A stretch of DNA of 64,000 nt, from contig CM037861.1 in the NCBI GenBank assembly GCA_021292105.1, positions 28,358,545-28,422,544 of the forward strand, given 5' to 3'. Under the pieces are notes generated by a model. It was not told the origin of the DNA. It ran no database searches and saw only the letters and a list, made by a program, of their open reading frames with translations. The stretch is from Anadara kagoshimensis (taxonomy: Eukaryota > Mollusca > Bivalvia > Arcoida > Arcidae). The translations under genes and the position numbers were made by a program. Below, piece by piece: positions 39,301 to 54,300 of this stretch (positions are counted from its first letter, which is position 1; each line of letters begins with the position of its first letter).

Positions 39301-42300
39301 TTTCTTCAATAGTATATTTTTCATTATCTATGTTTCTTTTCAGATGAGATCACATATGTCTCATGAACAAGCTAGCATAATCATGCATAATATTAGAACA
39401 GTGTCAACACCAGAAACATGGACATTAGATATTCTGAAAACAGCACCAAAAGCAATAAAAGTAGAAGATATTAAAAGAATGAATGTATCTCAGTTCTCTA
39501 ATATGTAAGTCAATGACTTCAACATATTAAGTTCAAAATGAAATATTAATGTTTTGTATCAGAAAACTCATTATGTGTAGAAAGTACAAGCGACATTAGT
39601 ATATAATATATAATTCACATAAATTCAATACGCTCTTATGATTTAAAAAAACTTAAAGGTGACGTTTATAATCGTCCTTAAGGCTTTTATACTTTATATT
39701 ATTAATTTATGGTTCTTTATGTAACATCTAAATTGCATTTTTATTTATATTTTATGTAGGTTAATTTCTGTTACCCGGTCTTACTTCCCTGTGTTTGACA
39801 TTTCACGTGTTTAACTAATAAAATTTGCCAGATTCAGAGTTATTACTTTGCGTTTAAAACGTGATTTTGACATTGTTTTGTATTTTTGTTTTTGATTTAT
39901 TTTTCTTTGTTGTCAGTGCTTCACTTGGTTCAGTGATCAATAAAATTCCTAAAAAGGTACGACGAGCTGCCATGAAAAAGTTGAAACAAGCACAAGGAAA
40001 TAAGGCAGCAGAAAACTGGAACACAGACATGTTTAAAACCATGGCAACCATGTTTCCCGAAGATTTGAAAACTAAAGACATTCGTGCAGTGCCGAACGCT
40101 GTTGTAAGTTCATGAAGCAGGAAAACTGCTTTCAGATCTAAAAAAGAAATGTGAAATAGAAAGAAAAAATTCTGAAAATGAGTTTAGTAGATCGGGTAGC
40201 AACGATTATTGACGGAAACTTTTGTCACCGGTCTCATCAGCACGAGACACCGAAGCACTGATTAAGCGTTATTATAGAGATAAAAAATGTTTACAAGTAT
40301 TTTCTTGAACACCAATGTGTTATAAACTCCTGGCAACACAATAACATTTAGAAGAACCAGTAAGCGAATCCAGACTATATGTGATCTAAAACTGGTTATG
40401 AGTATATAGATGTCCAGATGACTTGTACAAAGTGCATGTTCATCTGGTCCAAGTTCATTACTCCGATAGCTTAACCAGTCAAAATTCGATAATGTCATTC
40501 AAATAAAAAATATTCGACATAAAATTAGTTTTGATTTTAAATGCTTCTATTTCATAGAAACAATTATGTCTATGAACTTTTAAATATAAATTTCAGAAAT
40601 ATTGACTAAAACACAAAATACAGGTTTTGACTAACCAACTGCTTATGCTAACCTTGGAAGCTTTGAACAACAGGGCCATGGATACAAGAACAGGACGTGC
40701 GATTAGCAACGCTTTAAATGAGAACACGGATTAAAATGTTCGTTTACGTTATTTAGAGCAAAAATTATTTCTAACCTGCATGATACACTCAATTTTGTTT
40801 TCTTTTTTTTAAAATATAATTACACCTCTTGTTTTCACAGATTGTCGACACTCTTAAAAGTATTCCAAAAGACATGATAAAAAACTCAAGGTTGGCAAAT
40901 AACATCCAAAGAAAAATAATTTCCCATCTACAGGACACCAATATAAATATAGAAACATTACCCCCGGCAAATGTGACAGAGTAAGTGTATTTATTTTTTC
41001 AGTGTCACTGTGTGTGTGATTATCTCTGAACTATCGTTTTTACGACAACATGTTTAATTTGCTGAATTCTTCAGCTAATTATATAGGAATGCTTAACTAC
41101 AGATTTTTGAAATGTTTTACACAAAAATCTCGAAATTTATTTTGAAACTCATAGCTGGTGCAATGTCAGCTTTAATTATTCGCAATCTTTGAACTACAGA
41201 ACATTGTTCTATTCAAGATTTAGTTTTGATTCGAAATGCACCCGATGGAATTGTTTTAGAGCTTTGTGTGTTGAATTTAACTCAATATAGGACGTGCAAA
41301 TACAATAGAAATCATTCAATTGTTAAAATTACCTTGAGACATTGAAATCATTGTTATCAACTTCAATGCAAAGCAATAAAGCCCTGTTTATTTTTTATTC
41401 ATTTATTTAATTATTAAAGTGTCTTTTTCATCTTTGCTAATGCCAGTAAAATTATTTATTTATTTTTAGCATGTTGCCATACCTTGTTAAGAACAAGAAA
41501 ATTTTTAAAAAGTTAACACCAACACAGTTGGCTGAAAATTTAGAAACATTGAAAGAAGTTCCATTAAAGAAATCGGAGGTAATCTTAAAATATATGGTTC
41601 TTGATTAGCTTATCGAATGCATTAGGTTGTATCAGGTCATGAATTTGTGTCACATATTGTCTAACAGATTTCCCTGATTGATGTACTTTTATATAACAAG
41701 TAATGGGGTTCATAACATTTTTAACAATTTTAAGTCCCTAATGACACTGGTTTTCAATTAAATTAAAGAGAAAAAACGTAATGTCACTCGATTTGATATA
41801 ACAATGTAATTTTACCTCTATGACTTCCGGAATCAGTTTCTAAACTACTGGTCTGATACGTTAGAGTTTATGAGATAGAATTAAATTTAAAGAACGTTAT
41901 TTGCTATTTGTTTCCAAATTACTGAATGTGCATTTTTGTCATTCGGGGTCAAGCTTGAAAATTTTAAATAGTGGCCCTTGCATTTAACTACCATTTCTGC
42001 TTTCGGAACGATACAAATTCTCATACGAGCGTTCAGGCATATTGGTTTCTTGTTTTTATGCATTAGAATATCTTTATATTTATTTTAGTTTCAAGTTATT
42101 TATGGTTTATTTTAAAGAAACGAAGTATTCTTAAGAAACTTGGAAACCAAGTTAATTACACAGCTGTTGGCAATCTAGTTGAGGCATTGAAACCAAAAGA
42201 ATTTCAAGAAATTCCTGTTGAAAATCTTATCAAAATGGTTCCAAATTTAAAGAATATGCATCTTTCAAAAGGCCAGGTAAGAAATAATTAGGCAGTTTTT

Positions 42301-45300
42301 ATTGAAATTGGTAGAATTCATGGAATGCAAAACCTTTTTAAGAAAAGTGCAATGATACATATGGCGGGAAACAGTATCAGGACCGCTTCGCGTCTGCGGG
42401 GCAGCGAATTGCCACAGACTGTTCACATTTCATTGCTGATTACGTCACCGATAACACCAATCAAAAGATGTATCTAGATCTTATAATTTTAATCTTAAAT
42501 TATAAGATCTATATAAATTTTTACTGTTTACGCATGAATTTTTAAGAAATATGCTTCCCGAAAACCGAAGACATTGTGACGTAAATGGTGTTATCAGTGA
42601 CGTAATCAACATAGAAATGAACAGTGTGTGGTAATTCACTGTCCTGCACACAAGATGCGGTACTGATACTGTTTCCCGCCAAATGTATCTCATTATGCAA
42701 CATGCAGATATAATTCACTGTGCATAGTTTCACAATCATTTTCTGGCCTAGAATTTTGCTAAACGTAAATCTGACAAATTTAAAATCTGAGGTTTCAAGA
42801 AAGATTTTGTAGATGTGATCGACAAGGTCACTAAAATACTTATGACCAGAGTATCATAAAATGCATTGTCAAAAGGTACCGGTCTTAATTGACGGAAGCC
42901 TTTAATATGGAATGATTATAGAACTTGAGAAAATATTCACTATTAAACCAATTTATCATATATTCATAAACAAGCATACTTATCAATGTCCGAATCACAA
43001 TACAGAAGCAAAGTAAAAACTTTGGAACTGACAAATAAAGTTAGACACGTGTACTTCCACAAGGAAAGTGAGGCCGGGTGCTCCGGAAGGGTAAGCACCT
43101 CCTTTGTAGCTAGCTTCATCCAACACGTGTGTAATCAAAATTGTGTGAAAGGAGCATGGAACTATCAGATATAAAACCTCAATGTTCTTTATAGCTTCAA
43201 GTAATAATGATTGCTTAATTCCTAACTATAAAGACCCTGTTCTAAATCCTGACTCTGCCTGATCAAGTTTCAAACAAAACTAGCAGCATTTGAAAATAAA
43301 AGTCAAAATTCCTCGTTACACAATCATTTAAAGTGAGAACCCTAAATTTTGATTCAGAAAGTTTTGCAATGTTTTTTTTTTTAACTTTGAATATACATTC
43401 TTGATAAAATTAAGTACAGATTTACAAAGTTTACATTATACATTCATAAAATTAAATTGAATTTATTAATGATTTTCGAATATAAACACCTTTATATCCC
43501 GAAAATCATAAAAATTACAGAAATCTTTATTAAGCTTACAAACATGCAAGAGGTAAGGTTTAGCAAATCTTTATGAAGAATTGAATGTGAAATTTGGGTC
43601 AATGTCCTGCATCTTTCTTTTTTGTTGTACTTATATGCCAGTGATTTGATACCTACAGATCTATCTACAGCTGTCAACATAAAGCGATATCTTTAATTCA
43701 ATATTGACGGGAATATAAAATATCAGTCCACTAAACGCCGACTTAAACTCTCTATATTAACTTGTATCATCACATATGACATCGTTATATGTGTTATTCA
43801 TTAAGATTGATTTAAGGACATTTTCAAGACAAATTCAGAAACAATTACTTTTGAATGCTTATGAACTATTATTAGTATCATTTATTGTATTTATTTTTTA
43901 TAATTATGTATTGATTTTTTATGACATTCAATGAGGAGAATTCTTATTTATTTAGGCATCCTTAAAGAGTTAAACGATTGCAAACGTTAATGAAATTTAA
44001 TCACAATGATGTACATGTATATTTATAATTTTAGGTAAAGGCAATCCGGAAGAAGATGGGCAATAGCTTTCCCAGGGTACGTTTATTTCTCATTGGGATT
44101 TTCTTAGCAAAACATTTCTGTTATGCAATGTGTTTGGCCTAAGGGCACGGCTCGATATTTAATTTTATTAAATATAGAATTTGTTGTAATCTCAACAAGC
44201 TAACTACCCAAAATGCAACTCTGAACGATTAAAAGATAAAAAAAAAAATTGACGCAACAGACATAATGTTGCCATCGTCATTTAAATTTTGCGTTATAGA
44301 AAAATGAAGATATTACAAGATAAAAGAGTATTTTTATTAAGATGTTTGTGACGATAAAGCCAATTTTGTAAGATAAAATCGGCATGTAGTGTAATATTGG
44401 CTCTTCATCATTTTACCGCTATGAATTGCTAGATCATATTTCAAATTTATTTCTTTCTTATAATGTCAATGTACAGATAATATTACGCTGAACATGTAAT
44501 AATCACTTTTTCTGTTTTGATTGGTACAATGTTGCATATCAAATAGTGGTTTCGAGGATGTTTTGCACATAATTAATTTTTAATATCCTTCTACTTTAGA
44601 AACACACTTCTTAACTGTATTTCTAAGATCTCAATAAGTTGAATTACAAGTTCCATTGTCGTTTTTCTCTTAGTAAAATCATTAAGACATTACATCTAAT
44701 AACTATGTTGGGCAATTGATAAAAACTTCAAACAAATTTCTTAAGGCTACTGTAATAATACTACTTTTTGGTACAATTTTTAAGCTATCCATAAGCTGAG
44801 ATAGCCCTGGAGTTTTCTTCTTATTAATAACTATTAAGAGATCACACAAAAAGTATGACGGGTATTTCAAACATACTTCAAACTTCATCCTTATTGCTAA
44901 TTTCTAATGGAGGAGAAGGAGGTTAGGTAGGTTTCGATTTCATCGCTGATATGATCAATAAATATTATTCTAAGCATTTTAGAAATAACCAGTGTATATT
45001 TCAGTCCTGCGTAATCTGGGTTATGTTATTACAGCATCGATCTTAATAATTTTCTAATTTGAAAAGAAAAAGTGAGGCGACAGAAGCAAAAACTCTTTAA
45101 AGTATGAAGCGCTTTAGAAATTCCGATACTATTTAAATTCTATCTGTAATCTCAAGCAACACCTATGCACCAAAATATAGATACAAAAATATGCAGTTTA
45201 AAACCTTAAATTTCCAATGTGTCAAGGGAGATGGCAAATTTCGTATCTTTTGATTTTGGTTGGAGAACACTGAACATTTCATACGGTTTATAGTACTTGG

Positions 45301-48300
45301 TAAACAATTTATGTCAAACAATATAAGCATTTGAATATTTTGATATATAATATTTCATCTCAACATGTTACTTGCATCTTCTATAAAGTGCAATTAATTT
45401 CTTTTAGAAGTCAGGTATATTTATACTTTAATGGCCGACTGCTTTTGAAATGTATCTTAAGTCAAAAAGTCATTCAATGCGGCAGGTGTACCTGTCATCA
45501 TTCCCTAGTCTTTTACCATTTTCAGGTTGCAGATATGACACCAGAAAATATTGAAGAATATGGTTCACTATTGTCAGCCTTTGATGGGAAAGAACTTTCT
45601 AATTTACCGGATAGCGTGATAACTTCAAAGCTATCAACATTAAAAGACATCGATATGGATAAAAGCAAATTCAGAAGGATTGTTAAAAAGGTATAGATTG
45701 TAAACACAATACTTTTCATGTATGAATAATTGTATTATCTCGATGACTACAAATATTTTATCATTATTAATGAAGATTTTTCAACTGATTGGCTTATAAA
45801 CTGGTGTCTTAATGTCGACTATATAAAGACACGTTTGTATCATAGTGTCGCATTTAATGTAAATAACTATATAGTCAAGCCTGCCTTAAAGGCCACCGCT
45901 ATATAAGGGTCATCTGCTAAAAAAGTAGAATTATATCACAATTGTTTGTTATTCATATTATTTAAACCTGCCTATAAAGGACACCTGTCCATAAGGCTAC
46001 TCTTACAGGTTACCTTGGGTGGCCTTGATAGACAGGTTGGACTGTATTTCAATTTTATCAGAATATCAGCGAGATTATAAAATCACTGATTTCAGTTATT
46101 TTTTAATTTTGTGTAAAAGCAAACATCATGATAATTATATAATAGTTGAAAACGTAGACTTTGAATTGCTATAACAATACTATAACGATGAGGCCTGTAT
46201 ATATAGTCAGCTGAGGGCGTTTGGTGAGTCTTCTCTTCACCATATTTGTTTCCTTTCGTGTTTTTATGAAATTTACAACATATATTCTGACATAGTTATG
46301 TTTCGTGGAAAAAAATTCTTTTTACAAAATACAAGTTTAAAACCCCAGCAATGTAAGTGACGGTAAACGTGAAAGTGGATTAATTAAAGTTTTTGAAAGC
46401 AATACTGTAAAAAATTCTAATTTAATTATGAATACATTGTTGAAAGTGGAGTAATTAAAGTTTTTTAAAAATAATACTGAAAACATTTCTAATTTAATTA
46501 TGAATACGTTGTATTAAACGTAGCTCATGACTTTAGACAAGTAGTAGAATAATTAGGAATATAAAAGACCTAATGCTTAAGGAGCAAACAAATTTAAAGT
46601 GTCTAGTGCTTAAGAAGCAAACCACTCACCATCGGCAAACAAACTGAAAAACATTTCAAAACTAGGATCCATTCCGATTTCAATTTGGTCAGACCTAGGC
46701 GGTAAAGGTCAATGTAAACTATCCGTTCACTTGTGTTTTAGACTACTCGGAAACAAAACTCCCTACTATAAATTGCTTATCCTTATCAGGTTTTATCAGA
46801 CTTTGAGCTATTATAAATTACTATACAATTACTATATAATTGGTTATTTACATTAAATGCGACACTATAGATACAAACGTATCTTTATATACTATAATTG
46901 TCTAAATTCCCTGCAAGTTAAAATTATAAATTTCTCAAAAACTAAGGTATACTCCTTCGTGCAAAGTATTTCCTTAGCTTAATTTGGTAAAATATATTTT
47001 TGTCCTTTTGGTAGCTTTTTAACATCTTCAAAATAATTTTGGTTTCATAATTTTGGTCCAAGCACTACTGATGAGGAATTGTATTCCGAAACGGCCGTCT
47101 AGTGCAGTTAAATTGAAACTGGTATAATATGTAATATAATTAACATTTTTAAATTAGTCGAGAAATATATTCTAATTAATTAAGGTCAAGGTCAAATCCT
47201 ATTTCAAGTAGAAAAAAGCGGATCCTTACTATTCCGCAATACGAATATTTCAAAATCAAAATATCCGAGGTCTTTGTAAAAGAGGACCATTGTTATAAAT
47301 TTAGAAAATTTTATTTAATTGTCATATGAATTTTAAAATATTTCATTCTGAAAAGCCAAAAGTGTATAATTTACATATTATACCAGTTTTAATTTTACAG
47401 TACTAGATGGTAGTTTGGAAATACAATTACTGATCACTTGTGCTTGGACCAAAAACATGAAACCAAATTTGTTTTCAAGATGTGTATCATTCGTCTACAT
47501 GGTGCATAAAAACGCACGTTTAAATACTAGGAATAAATCTGATTTCAACATCAAGTGATCAGTAAAATTAGAATTCATTGAATTTGAACGTCATTTTATG
47601 CAGGTTGTAATGTACCAGCTATAATACTAATAATAGTAAGGATTGTTTTAATATTTAGCTTAAGTCAGTTGAAAATGCAACGATAGGATCTACCTTCAAA
47701 CAACTTGGAAAATATGCCGCTACGTCGGTTCCAAGAAAATGGCTAGAACAGGGTAGTTTCCAGGACTTAGGTTTGGAGGACGGTTTGGATGTTGACACAT
47801 CACCAGCTCAGGTAAATATAAAAAAATATATATTATCCAAAAATTTGGATTTAGTAGCATTTATGAGTTTATTAAATTAAGTGTACAAACTGGCCCCGGT
47901 TTCACAATCATTCCTTACCTCAGATGTTCTTGAACTTAAATCCTCTAAATTTTCAAATCTTTAAAATTTTGTTAATTTTAAAGATATTCAGAAATTTAAA
48001 GTGCCATTTTTAAGATCACTTATAGATTAAAACATTTGCATTCAGTTTTGACAAAAGTATTCACCAATGGTTCCAAAAACAGATTACAAAAATTTGCTAA
48101 ATTTAAGTTAAGGAAAATCTTAGTTAAGGAATGATTGTGAAACAGGGGCCTGTTGTTACAACACTTCAAAGATATGTGTGCATACTGTATCTAGGTTTTA
48201 GTATTTAATGTATGGGTATCTGCATTTACTGCTACCCAATTATCAGTTTTGAACTCTAATCAGATTGCCATCTAAATTTTAAATTACAAATGTCATCTTT

Positions 48301-51300
48301 TTTGTTCAGTTCAACTCTAGCATTTTATCATGACCAACGATTTAGGATGATCCGATCATCAGAAAAAGATGATTTTATATTAGATGTGGTCGTGAAGTAA
48401 CAAATAATGCATTTCAGTCTTCCACGATATTTGACATAGTCAAGAGAGAACTAGGAATTCCAGGACCAGACAACACTAATTACACTGGATCCAGAATGGA
48501 AGGGTTTGGTACTATGGGAGTACTTGGACCAAATTTAACCGATTTTGGTAATCTTATTCTCGGTGATGATGGCCTGGCTATAGCTGCAGCTGCGTTTGAG
48601 AGAGATGATATTATACCAGATGTAAAGGTAACTGAGTCTTTACGCATTATTTTTGACAACAATGGCATAATCAAAAATAAACACACTGATATATATCCGA
48701 ATCACAACCAAGAAGCAAAGTAAAAACTTTGGAACTGACAAGTAAGGTTAGACACGTGAACTTCCACCAGGGAAGTGAGACCGGGTGCTCTAAAAGGGTA
48801 AGTACCTCTTCTTTAGCTAGCTAAACCCGCCACGTGTGTAATCAAACTTGCATGGAAGGAACATGGAACTAAAGGACGTCAAATATATTCAGGGCAATCC
48901 TTGACACAGAGACACCAAACTTAATCAACAATGCTGTGATGACGGCCATAAAACTTTTTGGCATAAAACTTATATAGATGAATGTTTAGTAAAGCACATC
49001 TTTTGATACATAGTTACACATAAAACAAAACATGTTTAATTTTGAAAATATTTTTTCGTGTTCTTTAATATCATAAGAATGTCACAAAATTTGTAACTTG
49101 TTTCAGTACATATCATATAATGAAACGTTAAAGTCTGGTAATATGCATGCTAAAACGTTTTTGCTTGTTAGCGTTCAACTATAAAATAAAATTTTAGTCT
49201 TTAAAAAAACCGCCATGAATCTACATACTCTATTCCATTGTTAAATGCAATTTATTGCTCTTTGTGGTCAGGATTATTTGTGAACTGTTTGCATATACAG
49301 AAGAAGTATTCGGACACTTTGTAAAATCCTTCTCTGTTTCATATAAAACCATATATTTTTTTAAAAATTCGCAAAAATTTATTTCTTGATCAATTTCTAT
49401 GAATTTTCCACCGTTAAATGTAAATTTTTTGTACGAATACTTCTTGCAAGTCTTTGTATATCTGAAATATATTCCAAATTGTATGATACCTTCTAACCAT
49501 ACTGGTTAATATGTCATTCTTCTTCACCTTTTCCTTCTTCATCTTCTTTTCTTCTTCTCATTATTATTTTTTTAATTATTATATGCTTAAACAACAGGCA
49601 AAACTAATTGTTAAAATGGTCCGGAACGTACTGAACTTGACAGGAAATGTAAATACCATTGCAGAATTTGGAGAAGAGATATGGTCAGAGATATCACGTT
49701 TGTTACAGTTTTTCGAGTAAGTCATTTTATAAAATTAGGTGTTGAAGAGGTAATTATTGTCGCATAATTACTATTGCTATTCCATAGAAGCTGGACGTTT
49801 TCTTGGAAAGCATGGTTTTGGCAGTAAAACGACCATAATATTCATATCTTAACAAATCAAGTTCTTATTTTTACAATTAAAACTAAATTGTACGCTGGTT
49901 AGAAACCAGAAAAAATTTTAAATTTTAAATTCCCTGCCTATACAGGTTGACCAGTATATAGTCACTAAATGTTAAACGATGTTGCTTTCAAAGTTTCTAA
50001 ATTACATATTATACCAGTTTTAATTTTACAGCACTAGACGGCCGTTTCGTAATACAATTCCTCATCAGTAGTGCTTGGACTAAAATTATGAAACCAAAAT
50101 TATTTTGAAGATGTTGAAATGTTACCCAAAGGACCAAAATATATTTTACCAAATTAAGCTAAGGAAATACTTTGCATGAGGGAGCATATACCTTAGTTTT
50201 TGAGAAATTTTTTTTTTTACTGATCTTTTACCTGACAATTGTTGCGAAGTTGGCAGTGCGTGGTTGATTATTTGCGTCTTTTAGTTGTGCGTTCAAATTA
50301 GAATTATTGTCTTAATATCGGATGAGATTTTATTACAGAGGTAATTGAGAAAGCAAACACGTAGTAAAAGCAAATGTGTAATCATAATAATTGAAGAGAT
50401 ATAAAGTTTATATTAAAATGACCTCAAATTTAAAAGTACTTTTTTATCTGAAAGAGGAAAGGTAATTTGTATGGTTTTTTTTTCATAACTACAAAAGTCA
50501 GTCACCTCAAAAAATGTTCAGTCAACTAAATCAATAACAATTTTTTGAAATCAAATATTGTTTGAAATGGTATGTTATTAACTTAAAACGGTTGGTATAT
50601 GAAACAACATTGACCTGTCTGCTTGAACTTTATTTGAAATATGTATGACTGACCAGTATATTTATGATTTATGTGACACAGTTGTTTATATAAAATATGA
50701 ATTGTTTTTTCATTACCACGAAAGTCAGTTACCTCAAAAAATAAGTTCAGTCAGTAACATCTAAATCACAATAACAATGTTTTGAAATCAAATGTTGTTT
50801 GTAATAATATGTAATTAACTTAAAATGGTTGGTGTATGAAACAACATTGATCTGTCTGCTTGAACTTTATTTGAAATATGTATGACTGACCAGTACATTT
50901 ATGTGACACAGTTGTTTGTTTCGGTTACATTATAAAAAACATGAATTGTTTTTTCATTACCACTAAAGTCAGTTACCTCAAAAACACGTTCAGTCGATAA
51001 CAGCTAAATGAATAACAATGTTTTGAAATCAAATGTTGTTTGTAATGGTATGTTATTGACCTAAAACGGTTGGTATATGAAACAACATTTAACTGTCTGT
51101 TTGACCTTTAACTAAAATATTTGTTACGGATCAGTACATTATCTTAATGAAAGTTCAAGCGGGCAGGTTAATGTTGTTTGTGTATAAATTACAGTTAATG
51201 TACTGTAAGTCAAAAGTTAACATCTGGTATTTATATTGACCCTGAAAAATATTTTATTCAGACTTTAAAAGTGCACGTTAAATTTCCGTTTCTGCTGTGT

Positions 51301-54300
51301 ATTACACCTGGTCCTATACAATGAGTCAAATAAAGTGCTACTATTTCTTGAAGCGTTTCCGTGTTACCCGCAGGTTATTATGTTAAAAAAAATTCAGAGA
51401 TAGTTATTATTTAGTATCTTTCTCTGTTCGGAAGGAAAGAAAATGTTTTAATTATTTTTATTGTCTGTTAACAGCAAATCTTGCTAAGTAAGGAGGCACC
51501 TAGCTGCTCTCTGTGGAAAGTACCTATGTATCTTGAAATATCTCAAAATATTTGACTGTATTGTCGATTCGGAAATTGTTAAATTAAGTAAAATAAAACA
51601 ACTTCCATTAAAGAAGTGACGCCGTGTAAGCAATAGCTGTCTTGCTAGCTACTCCCGTCACCTGTTAAATCGAAATATAGAAGGAACATGGAACTATTAT
51701 GGGTTGTCAAAAACTAAGGAATACTCCCTCATGCAAAGTATTTCCTTTGCTTAATTTGTTAAAATATATTTTGGTCCTTTGGGTAGCTTTTCAACATCTT
51801 CAAAATAATTTTGGTTTCATAATTTTGGTCCAAGCACTACTGATGAGGAATTGTATTCCGAAACGGCCGTCTAGTGCTGTAAAATTAAAACTGGTATAAT
51901 ATGTTATTATAAACAATGTTACTGTAATGGCGTTATTTTTGGGGGATGGGGTGGGGTGGATAACCTTAGGCTTAATACAGATACTATGCTATTTTGTAAG
52001 CATTATTAGCTATAGGTCTTGTGCATCAAAATTGTTTCATAATCTTTATTTTTTCTATGACTCGCCGCCTATCGTCGTTTTTTTTTCTTTTAAAAAGCTG
52101 GAAGAATGATTTTCCAAAAATTCACCAAAATGACAAAGAACATATATGCATGGCAATACAGGATTTGGGTGATTCTGCACAAAATAAATTGACTTTGCCA
52201 GAGGTACAAAAGATAACAGACATAGCTTTTGAGTGTCTGGTAAGTGTATTAAAGCCAATACGTTGTTTATGTTAGAACACAAACGGTTCTTCTGGCAAAA
52301 CTAACTGCCTCTAGTTACCAATGATCAATCCATTTATCATTTTTATTTACGTCATTTTATCCTTCATTTTGTAATTTTTTACTAAGACATAATACGACTT
52401 GTCGGTGAATGACCAACTTTAAAGTGAAAAACACATATGCGTGGGAATTGTTATTAATCAATTATTATTAATGTAAGATGTACTATAAATCGACTACACT
52501 TCAGATAATGCAAAATAGAGAATAACAAAACTGACAATTTGCCTTCAACGGCCGAAATGGTCTTGTATTGTGTATCTGGAGTTAGTTGCAACCATAAACC
52601 TTTTATTGTATTATAATTCAATTTTCGTTTGTTTCAAGCATTTTGATTGGTCGAATCTTTTGGTTTTTTTTCCATGACAGAATTGGCTCCTCTCCAACTT
52701 TCATTGCCGGAACTACTTTTCTGACCTACATCCCAATGTTTACATTTACATAAGTTGTAAAAGTATCACATACACTTATTTGTTGTTTTTTTTTAAATTA
52801 TAAATTGAGTTAAGTTTTCTTTTTGTTATTGGAGTATGAAAGAATTGGACATTGCACACGTAACATAATTCGCTATGCGAATTATTCAGTGTGCAAAATG
52901 TCCAATTCTTTCATACTTCCATAACAAAAAAATTTAACTTCATTTCTATAATAAATCTCAAAATCCATAAAACATACCCTGTGTTATAAAAAGCATATAA
53001 CATGCGTGTAATGATACTCATGACGACATAGGCAATAGAAACAAATTATGACGTCATAATTTGTTTCTATTAGTTTAAACAATAAAATATTGTTTAAACT
53101 AATAGAAACAAATTATGACGTCATATTTTAACCGGTGTGACTTGTAGTTTTCAGCCATGTTTCTCTTCTTCTATATTCATTTAGTTTTCATGTTGTAAGA
53201 TTCTTCTGTTGTTGCCGAAAAGTATTATACATATAAAAAACTCATTTTTTATGCAATAAACGGAATCTTACACTCGTCCTTAAAAATATTAATTTTATTA
53301 AAATCGTTGAATAAAATGTTTATTCCACTCGCACAAGGTTCGGTGCATAAAATAACTTAATATTCAACTCGTTTAATAAATCTAATATAAAATTGATACT
53401 TAGTTCAAAAATGTGTGACTGGGACGTAAATCACAATTACTACATTTCACTTAATTTATCTAATTTGTTATGGAGCTCATATTTTATTATCATTGATATA
53501 TGCTTCTGATGTTCTAGTCTCACAAATCATATTAAATCGAAAGTTTTTATCATAAACAAGAGACAAAAAACGTAGAGTAATGTGTCGCTTCTTCTTCTTT
53601 AAAATCATAGAAATGTATCGTAACATCTCGCGATACTCTTATAAAAGACAATAATAACATTATTACAATATTTATTTTCAGAAAGAAAATTCCGTTATTC
53701 CGAATGTGTTAAATGAAACTCACATGGAGTTAATACCTGGCAGTTTAAAATGTGGCTTGACTAAAGAGGAAATCCAACATCTATCTGCAGATGCCATTAT
53801 GATGTCCTTACCAGATTTAGAGAAATGCCCATTTTTCGATCATGAGACAAGTAGGCAGATTTTAGATACCGCAATCAATAAAATATCGTAAGTACTCTTC
53901 ACCTTAATAATGGCATTATGTATTTGTGTGTTATTGTCTCGACTGTCTAATTGTTTTATCATTGACTTGTTGTATGTTCTTGGTTTTGTTTGTTGTTGTG
54001 TAAGTGCACGATGTATTTGTCTATTATTGTCTTGTCTTTTTGACACTTATTGTTACTTGTTCTAAATTGCCTTGGTTGTTGCCAAGTTCGTGTATTGTCT
54101 TTTTAGTTGCAAAGTATAGCGTCCCAGACACGATATTTTTTACTTGTATCAAGTATGTTGAAGTAGAGAAAACTACTGAACTTTGGCAAATATAATGTAT
54201 CTGACGCTACGGTGCGGTCCGAATGAGACTCTAACAAAGCCAGTAAGAGGCAATTCGAACTTTACCAGTTGAAACGAATCGGCGGATCGCCGACCACGCC

